A DNA stretch of 64,000 bases from the NCBI GenBank assembly GCA_022592445.1, contig JABYQR010000032.1:153699-217698 (forward strand), written 5' to 3'. The notes beneath the pieces were generated by a model, which was not told the origin of the DNA, ran no database searches, and worked only from the letters and a program-made list of their open reading frames with translations. The stretch's first letter is position 1, and each line of letters opens with the position of its first letter. Positions 58,084 to 64,000 of this stretch are shown here, piece after piece. Origin of the DNA: Cytidiella melzeri (Eukaryota; Basidiomycota; Agaricomycetes; Polyporales; Irpicaceae). The position numbers and the translations under genes are program-made.

Positions 58084-59196
58084 TCAATCATAGTTTAAGC
58101 CTCGAGCTTTGCGCAAAGGTTTAGGCTCTCTAGTAGTACACCTAGGACCAGAAGGGTCAGGCTCGTTGATGTCCATGGGTTTGGCATGAGGATTCTCCTC
58201 AAGTTCAAGTTGTTTTTCAAGAGTAGGTTGTTCGATATTTGGTTCTTTCTCCCCTTCAATTTGTGCCGTAGAGTCAACAAATTGCAAGTTTCGTTCGACG
58301 CCTACGCGTGTTCCGAAGTAAATGTAGTGGCCTTTGGAATATTCAGCAAAGCCTATCCAAACGGCGCGCTTGCCTTTTGGCGCGAGTTTATTGGTTTGGT
58401 ATTCGTCGTATACAATACACGGTTGACCAAACTTTTGAAGCGCATCAAGGTTCGCTTCAGTACCATAGTGTTTAAAGTAAGGAGTTTTATATTGAAGAGG
58501 AGCACAAGGAGTGCGATTATAGAGATAAACCGCATGAAGCACAGCGTACCACCATAACCGGTTTGGTAAAGCAGCCGTATGCAGGTTTACGCGAACCAAG
58601 TTCATATTAGTCTGGTGTGTGCGCTCAGCAACACCATTTTGTGCAGGAGTATCATGCACAGTAAGCCGGGGTATAGTACCTTGTGACTTCAAGTAGTTTG
58701 TCATATTTGCACCAGTTAATACGCCATCATTGTCAGATTGAAGGATCTTGACGCGAATATTGTATTGCGTAAGAAGCTCAGTAGAGAAGATAACCCATTG
58801 AGTGAAGGCATCATCTTTTGTTTTCAATGGCACAAGTGTTAACCATCGAGTTGAGTCGTCGACAATAGTCAACCAGTACAGATAATGACCAGTAATTGAC
58901 GCAGTGGGTAGTGGCCCAAAGATGTCAATATGAAAGTGATCACCAAAGGAAGTAGCCAACAGCGAAGTACGAGCTTTGGGGACTGGAGTACAATGAATAT
59001 TATTCAAGATACAGTCCTCGCACAGAGTTTCTGTGCGGTCAGTGATATGAGTAGTAATGATAAGTTTGGACGTTTCAAGTAGTTTATTTATCTGGAAATA
59101 AGTGATGTGACCGAGTTTTTTATGAAGTTCAAGCATTGTTATACCAGACTTATGCACGCTTGCTAAAGAAGTCACGCGAGTAGAGTTAAGAGAATA
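58084..59196 (-). pseudogene. Copia element 2: integrase
   Basis: The gag-pre-integrase zinc region HKKLGHITYFQINKLLE with LCEDCILNNIHCTPV comes first. The integrase core follows: HIDIFGPLPTASITGHYLYW (first Asp), ILQSDNDGVLTGANMTNYLK (second Asp) and PAQNGVAERTHQTNMNLV (Glu), then the Copia-type C-terminal FGQPCIVYDEYQTNKLAPKG and WIGFAEYSKGHYIYF. The DDE triad is intact. A single in-frame TAA at 59,197-59,199 separates it from the protease block, and it stops at 58,084 shortly before the inserted LTR. Confidence 0.9.
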
Positions 59197-59610
59197 TTAA
59201 TCATGTATTTTCCGTATCACAGCTACACAAGACGCGTTCGAGTCATATATAGTACAAGTATTTGAGAAGAAAGTAAAGCGATAGTCAGCATCCAATTTTG
59301 AAACACTGATAAGCGTAAAGGGTAGTTGTGAGTTGTAGTAGACATTCTTTAGCATCAGTTGATTATGTGTACCATTTTCTTGTTCAACCTCCAGTACCAT
59401 GTCGCCAGCGAGTTTGGGACTTATTTGCTCTGAGTTGGCGACAGTAAGTAAAATAGTTGGTACAGAGTGAACGTTGAAAAGTAAGTCACGATATGGTGTA
59501 CAGTGTATAGTAGCACCAGTATCGATGACATGAACGCACTTGTCAGATGACAAAGTTGCGAACAGTGGAAGTAAAGTAGAAGAAATGGTGAGGGTTCTCG
59601 AGGACCTCAT
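59197..59610 (-). pseudogene. Copia element 2: protease
   Basis: CVHVIDTGATIHCTPYRDLL carries the DTGA active site of the Copia aspartic protease; VANSEQISPKLAGDMVLEV and LPFTLISVSKLDADYRFTF follow, as in the family. The frame overlaps the end of gag (59,543-59,610) in a different phase, so protein fusion would need a frameshift. Whether that is programmed or a mutation cannot be told from one copy. Confidence 0.85.
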
Positions 59611-61222
59611 TGTCCGAGTCAGCAGCGGCAGTGACGTTGGCCATGAAGCCAGTAGCAGTGGAAGAGCCGGCAGCGGCGGACTCTTTCTTCTTGCCTTGAG
59701 CGGCAGCGGCAGTGGATTTGCGAGTTATGCCCTTCTTTTTCATTGCAGCTTTGGACTTCTCAGTCCAGGGCAGAGGGAAAGTTGGCGTCATGTGGCCAGG
59801 CTGACCACAGTTGAAGCAGTTGCCCTGACCAGAAGTAGAGGGCTTGCTCGACGAATAGGGAGCTGCGGCCGCGCAAGCAGTAGTGGTAGTTTTGGTCGAG
59901 CGTTCGACCGCGGCCTTGCCCTTGGTGTGCGAAGCCAAAGAAGCGTGAGCTTTGTCCTTAGGGACGAAAGTGGTAGGCCCCTTAGACTCGGAAGTCTTTA
60001 GGGGGTGCGTGAGTCTCCAGTTGGTGAACTCGCAATGAAGCTCAGCGATGAGCGCGTTAGGCCTGTAGCGGAACTTCTCTCCAGCTGGAGTGGAAGAACG
60101 TACACCAACCTCGTAGTTCTGGCGCGTAGCAGCGTAGGCAGGAGGGATAATCCCGACGATGGCAGCGTAGAAGATGTGGTCGGTGTGGTCGGGGATGTTG
60201 ACGCCAGCAGCGATAAGCTTGCTGCGGATGTTAGTAGCGTCATCAAGCAGCTTGTCCATCTCATAGATAGGACGACGAAGGTGGAACAGCTGGTAAATTT
60301 CGTTAGCGTCAGACACAGTGGTCTTCGGATTGTAACGTTCACGCAGCTTGTCCATGAGTACGTGGGGCTTGTACTCATTGAGGTAGTTGGCCATGACCGA
60401 GTCAGAGATGTGACTGGTCAAGACGTTGAAGACAGCCCGCGTAACCTCTTGAAGAACGGTCAGGCCACCTCGGAGTGTGTGAAACTCCAGTATAGTGGAC
60501 ATGGCAGTTTCGACGCGGAATTTCCACATTGGCCAAGTGTCTGCCCCAGTAAGTTTGCCAACATCAGAGAAGGCTTTGTTGATGTTGCTGAGCGACATAG
60601 TGAAGTCGTTGTCACGGCCAGGTGGCACAGACAGAAGCTGCGACACTTCGCGTGTCAACCTAGTGCCTATGGAGCTAGGCAGAGGCGGCGGCGGCGAGCC
60701 ACCAGGAGAGCTGCCCGGAGGAGGGGGAGTCGTCGGACGGCGAGCAGGACGCTTCTCGCGTCGTTGTCTAGGCCTCTCATCCTCATCCATACGGTCGTTG
60801 TCACTGTCATCGTCTCCTCCATGAGGGTGACGACGGCGATCGTCATCGTGAAGAGTGTCGAAGGGGGTGCAACGGCAATCAGCTGGGGGAGCAGAGACAT
60901 GGCGAGCACCTGGGATCGTTTTGCGATCCTCAGAGCGAGATGAGTGATTATCGTTGTTGCTGGGTTGGGGTTCGATGTCAGAGACATTAGAGTTGGATGG
61001 TCCAGCTGAGGGAGCATCGGTTTTTGTAACAGTGGTGGAAGACATCGAGGGAGGAGGTATAGTAGGAGCAGGAGAGGGAGTAGGAGTGAAAGTGGGAGTT
61101 GTCCTGCGAGTGGTTGTTCTTTGGCGGGGTTGAGCTCTGGTACCCCTGAGGAAGTTGGTTTGGTGACGCTCTCTAGTGGAGCGACGAAGTTGAGCTTGAT
61201 CAGCGAGATCAGAGCTCATCAA
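59543..61222 (-). CDS. Copia element 2: gag
   Basis: A 559-codon frame. The N-terminal ~200 residues are Pro/Arg/Asp-rich and disordered (GGDDDSDNDRMDEDERPRQR). A Copia gag core starts near NINKAFSDVGKLTGADTWPM and WKFRVETAMSTIL, and continues with YLNEYKPHVLMDKLRERYNP and EIYQLFHLRRPIYEMDKLLD. A zinc knuckle follows: CFNCGQPGHMTPTF, where the expected last Cys is Phe, so the CCHC motif is broken. The Ala/Lys-rich tail then enters the protease overlap. Start ATG 61,222 is ~50 bp from the primer-binding site; a second ATG follows at once. Confidence 0.85.
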   Translation of the reverse strand: MMSSDLADQAQLRRSTRERHQTNFLRGTRAQPRQRTTTRRTTPTFTPTPSPAPTIPPPSMSSTTVTKTDAPSAGPSNSNVSDIEPQPSNNDNHSSRSEDRKTIPGARHVSAPPADCRCTPFDTLHDDDRRRHPHGGDDDSDNDRMDEDERPRQRREKRPARRPTTPPPPGSSPGGSPPPPLPSSIGTRLTREVSQLLSVPPGRDNDFTMSLSNINKAFSDVGKLTGADTWPMWKFRVETAMSTILEFHTLRGGLTVLQEVTRAVFNVLTSHISDSVMANYLNEYKPHVLMDKLRERYNPKTTVSDANEIYQLFHLRRPIYEMDKLLDDATNIRSKLIAAGVNIPDHTDHIFYAAIVGIIPPAYAATRQNYEVGVRSSTPAGEKFRYRPNALIAELHCEFTNWRLTHPLKTSESKGPTTFVPKDKAHASLASHTKGKAAVERSTKTTTTACAAAAPYSSSKPSTSGQGNCFNCGQPGHMTPTFPLPWTEKSKAAMKKKGITRKSTAAAAQGKKKESAAAGSSTATGFMANVTAAADSDNEVLENPHHFFYFTSTVRNFVI

Positions 61223-61270
61223 CAGATAGAAGTAGGTGTAGAAGTGAAGTAAAGTGAGGAAAATGAGCTT

Positions 61271-61287
61271 AGGCAGGGCTCATAACC
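61271..61287 (-). other. primer-binding site, internal initiator-tRNA-Met type
   Basis: The plus strand reads GGCAGGGCTCATAACCT, which matches the anticodon-loop region of fungal initiator tRNA-Met (GCAGGGCUCAUAACC) instead of its 3' end. The element strand is the complement, two bases inside the 5' LTR. Priming from a cut half-tRNA is known from Drosophila copia and yeast Ty5. Confidence 0.8.
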
Positions 61288-61289
61288 TT

Positions 61290-61347
61290 TTGACAAGGTA
61301 TCAGTGGAGTTGAGAGCGTTGAGAGAGAAGACTAAGGTGGTGGTCAC
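61290..61347 (-). repeat. surviving part of the 5' LTR of Copia element 2
   Basis: About 54 bp from ACAAGGTATCAG to GGTGGTCAC match 55,604-55,658. The rest of the LTR (expected to continue AGAGAGAGTTGG) is cut off by the LTR that starts at 61,348. Confidence 0.85.
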
Positions 61348-61894
61348 TGTTAAAACTATATAATATAATATGATATGATATGTAGTTTCCCACGCCTTAT
61401 TACAAGGACGCTTTAGGTAGCAGAGTTCCCACAGTCTTGATATGGGAATTATGCAGCCGTATATGGAAACTCAAGTAGTAACCATCACATTAGCTGAGAC
61501 GTACAGATATGGGTTGTAGTAGTACTATACATATATGTATGCCTGTGTTCTAGTAGCATAGAAAATGACATGGAAAGCACATATGACTCCAGAGGATGCC
61601 TAAAGCATACATCTGAGGACAAGTACTAGCATGAGTCATTTACTCATTATGTACGCCTCTGGTACAAGTGCTGAGCCTAGTCATACAACGAGTCATGCAC
61701 TCATAGCATGAGTCATGCATGAGTCATGCACTTAGTAATACAGTAGAATAGCTGAAGTAGACATGTATAGTAGTTGCTTACATAAGTAGATACAGACATG
61801 TATATGAGCAGAGCTGCTGAAGCAGCAAGAATAATAAGACTCATCTTCGAAGCTTAACAGCCTCTACCCCTCGCACACATATTCCACTTTGTTA
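61348..61894 (+). repeat. Copia LTR, 5' type, same family as 4,550-5,061
   Basis: It starts TGTTAAAACTATATAATAT and ends CCACTTTGTTA, and is followed at once by a primer-binding site, so it is the 5' LTR of a plus-strand element that entered the 5' LTR of Copia element 2. Perfect TGAGTCA motifs lie at 61,632, 61,709 and 61,720 in a short tandem of ATGAGTCATGC. It is ~35 bp longer than the copy at 4,550, mainly from extra GAGTCATGC units and small insertions. The possible target site GTCAC (61,343-61,347) would be repeated at the far end, outside the window. Confidence 0.85.
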
Positions 61895-61906
61895 GGTTAT
61901 GAGCCC
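61895..61906 (+). other. primer-binding site, internal initiator-tRNA-Met type
   Basis: GGTTATGAGCCC directly follows the LTR and is complementary to the same initiator-tRNA-Met anticodon-loop segment as the site at 61,271-61,287. Confidence 0.75.
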
Positions 61907-62687
61907 CGGCTTTTAGCTTAACTACATCCACATTCTCAACGACATCCATCAACCAGTATCCCCCAAGCTTTCTTATAAGTAAGTTTCTCTACTTTACTTT
62001 GTTTGGCCACATAGTAGTAGTAGAGTTGTACTGGTTGACTGCCTCAGCTTCGAATACAATATTCCCAACTGATTTTCTACAGCTAATTCCCTCACCTACT
62101 TGCCCCTTGCGTATGCACTCCCAACCCAGCTGAATACTTAAGCCACCCTTGGTGGTTCTCGACTTTAACGAGTCATGCATTACGCGGAATCTGCCTAACA
62201 CGCAGTGTAAAATCCGGTGGTGGAGGAACAAGCTCCCACTTGTACAAGTGGTAGATCAGCGGAGTAGTACAATAGGAGGGTAGTGTTGAGTGGCACTCTA
62301 AGCTCGTGACTTAGAGGCCTAGGACCTTCGTGTTGGCGCACGTCAGTCAGTCCTGGAATTAGAAATCGCCGCTTTTTGTAGCTGTAGAATTTCTTGAGGC
62401 ATGTCGTCCACTTTTACTTTTGGTATCACGGAGATTGTGGACTCTCCTATACTTTGTGGTGTTTCTTACATACACCATTATGTTTTCGTCGTATCATACC
62501 GACTGGTAGAAGTCGAAGTTGCAAGTGGTCATACTCGTCTTGAATCACTTGTGGAAAACTTTTACTCACATTCGACTTTTCCATTAGCAATCCACAGGAC
62601 TTTCTCAAGGAAAGTGTTGTGGATTGAATACGATGACATAAATCTTATACTTTCAATTCTTTCTTCCAGACCATTATATTTTTGAAG
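61907..62687 (+). other. leader region after the Copia LTR
   Basis: No clear gene. One plus-strand frame (62,401-62,685) of 94 codons has no recognisable motif. Another GAGTCATGCA lies near 62,169. If the LTR at 61,348 belongs to a full element, this is its untranslated leader. Confidence 0.4.
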
Positions 62688-64000
62688 ATGCCGAACAACT
62701 CTCGCTGCACTTCCCGTCGTGTCAATGCCCGCTTCGCTCCCCATTCTCCCAATGATCCCTACTGCGTTCATGACTACACTCGGTTTGACCGTATGGGTCA
62801 CCCCATTGTTATGGAGATAAGGAGTTCACCAACTCCCATCTCTATCCGTATGAGTCAAACCGACGCTCAGGATGCTAGGATCAATGTCAACTACGTTGAC
62901 AGGGACGGAGTACGGCGCATGGAATCGATGGAATATAGTCTTCTCGGTCGTCATGGCTGGGACAGATTTAGGCAGAGTGACAGGCAAAGGCACCTCTGAG
63001 AGGTTAATTGTATCATCGATGAAGCCAATCGAGAGGCGGAATTGGATTTATACAGACGAAGGCCTCGTAACGTCAGTGCGGAAATCAGGGTGCATCAAAC
63101 CCAAACTTCTTCCAGGGTTAATGCTGCACCTCCTTGCCAATCTGCGTCGCCGTCGCACCCTCATCCTCATCGTCATCCTACTCCAATGCCACCGCCTTTT
63201 GTGAGTGCAGGATTATTGCTTTGGGACATGGTTGCCCAAGCATTAAATAATTTTGCATCTCCACAGACTTCTTCTACAATGGTCAATCCGCCTACACCGG
63301 TCATTCCGGATATTGTTGATGGTATGAACGGTTTAAATATCAGTTCACCAGTTTCTCAAGATTCTTCAGAACCAGTAGTCCAGGCCGCTTCTGCTGCCGA
63401 GCCTACTCCGGTTCCGTCCTCCACTACTCAGGAGGAGGGACAGGTTGAAGATTCATGGCCAACGGTATGCGCTCCCCAACCAGTCATTCCTACCTTTTCA
63501 TTCGACGACTGGGTCCACGTTGATCGTACAGACACTAGGCCGGCTTCGCCCGTCTATCCGTGTGGTATGGTTTACGGCGTGGATGGACCAAAGGGGGAGG
63601 TTTTCAGGCCGGAGCAAGTTTGTTCCATCCTTGCCATGCAACACGTTCAACATCCCAACTATACGCCCAATGAGCTGGTCTTACGCTCTAAGGGACTGGT
63701 TGATACAATGGTCGTTAGCATGGGCAACAAATGCGAGCACTATGTGAGATGGTCGAGGAGCTGGAGGAATTTGCCAAGTCTCAGCGGATCAAGGAGATCA
63801 CAGCCTGTGCCCGATCTACCTCAAGCTCAAGAGGGGACAGTGGCCGGACTGCGATAATATCTGGAACACGTACTTTATCTCAGTTGCAGACTTTCACACA
63901 GCAATAGAGGTCTTCAATGGTCGCGATCATCTTAGCAATCACCAGCTGGTCTGGCTGACTCAGAGACGTATGGAGAAGAAGGAAGACTGGATGAGCATCT
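62688..64000 (+). pseudogene. hypothetical ORF with in-frame stop, continues past the window
   Basis: From ATG 62,688 (MPNNSRCTSRRVNARFAPHS) the frame runs to a TGA at 62,997 and then stays open in the same frame to 63,857, so a single TGA (one transition from CGA, in CTC TGA GAG) splits one ~390-codon frame. The protein has a basic, Arg-rich first part (CVHDYTRFDRMGHPIVMEI), a Pro/Ser/His-rich middle, and an acidic-aromatic segment (FSFDDWVHVDRTDTRPAS). After ~63,730 a frame change is likely, since another frame stays open to 64,000 (ISVADFHTAIEVFNGRDHLS). No domain is recognised. It may be the gag-like gene of the element that starts at 61,348, or unrelated. Confidence 0.4.

Noticed and set aside
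61271..61287. Match to initiator tRNA-Met considered as a tRNA gene
   Set aside because: Only the anticodon-loop segment is present, without acceptor stem or A/B boxes, and it lies next to an LTR in primer-site position.

Overview
The window is nuclear DNA of a filamentous basidiomycete, most likely an Agaricomycete. The evidence is the dense GT-AG introns of about 45-70 nt, pyrimidine-rich promoters, DUF6533-like membrane proteins, a TIM9 gene with four small exons, and Ty1/Copia and Ty3/Gypsy retroelements typical of mushroom genomes. No bacterial, viral or organellar backbone is visible. The species cannot be fixed from sequence alone.

Layout. Bases 1-4,549 are CpG-poor, degraded DNA with a ~143-bp minisatellite. 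A broken minus-strand Copia element (LTR 4,550-5,061, pol to ~7,440) abuts a Gypsy-type LTR (7,447-7,912) that cuts the 3' end of a spliced gene. Bases 8.9-11.9 kb hold a small coiled-coil gene and a four-exon gene with four in-frame stops. Bases 12.9-24.7 kb hold two inverted copies of one Gypsy family. The left copy has an extra ORF before gag and a solo LTR with a 5-bp target duplication inside gag. The right copy is truncated at both ends.

Bases 25.4-38.2 kb are a gene-rich island: an acyl-CoA synthetase (4CL-like), a PrxQ-type peroxiredoxin, a dienelactone hydrolase-family protein, TIM9, DAHP synthase and an MFS sugar transporter. Bases 38.9-55.0 kb carry F-box-like and hypothetical genes, three multi-pass membrane proteins, an RPAP3-like TPR co-chaperone and a SAM methyltransferase. 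Bases 55.6-61.3 kb are a nearly complete second Copia element, disrupted by another LTR. Its primer site matches an internal part of initiator tRNA-Met. The right end begins with a further Copia LTR, homologous to the one at 4.55 kb but inverted, and ends in a damaged gene that runs off the window.

The cellular genes are housekeeping or metabolic and do not form one obvious pathway. The most unusual signals are in the retroelements. Three Gypsy-type LTRs each contain an intron-like unit bounded by a direct repeat. One LTR has GATAAG motifs every 11 bp, and the Copia LTRs carry TGACTCA motifs. The two Gypsy copies share a ~2-kb apparently identical tract that includes a mutated reverse-transcriptase active site.
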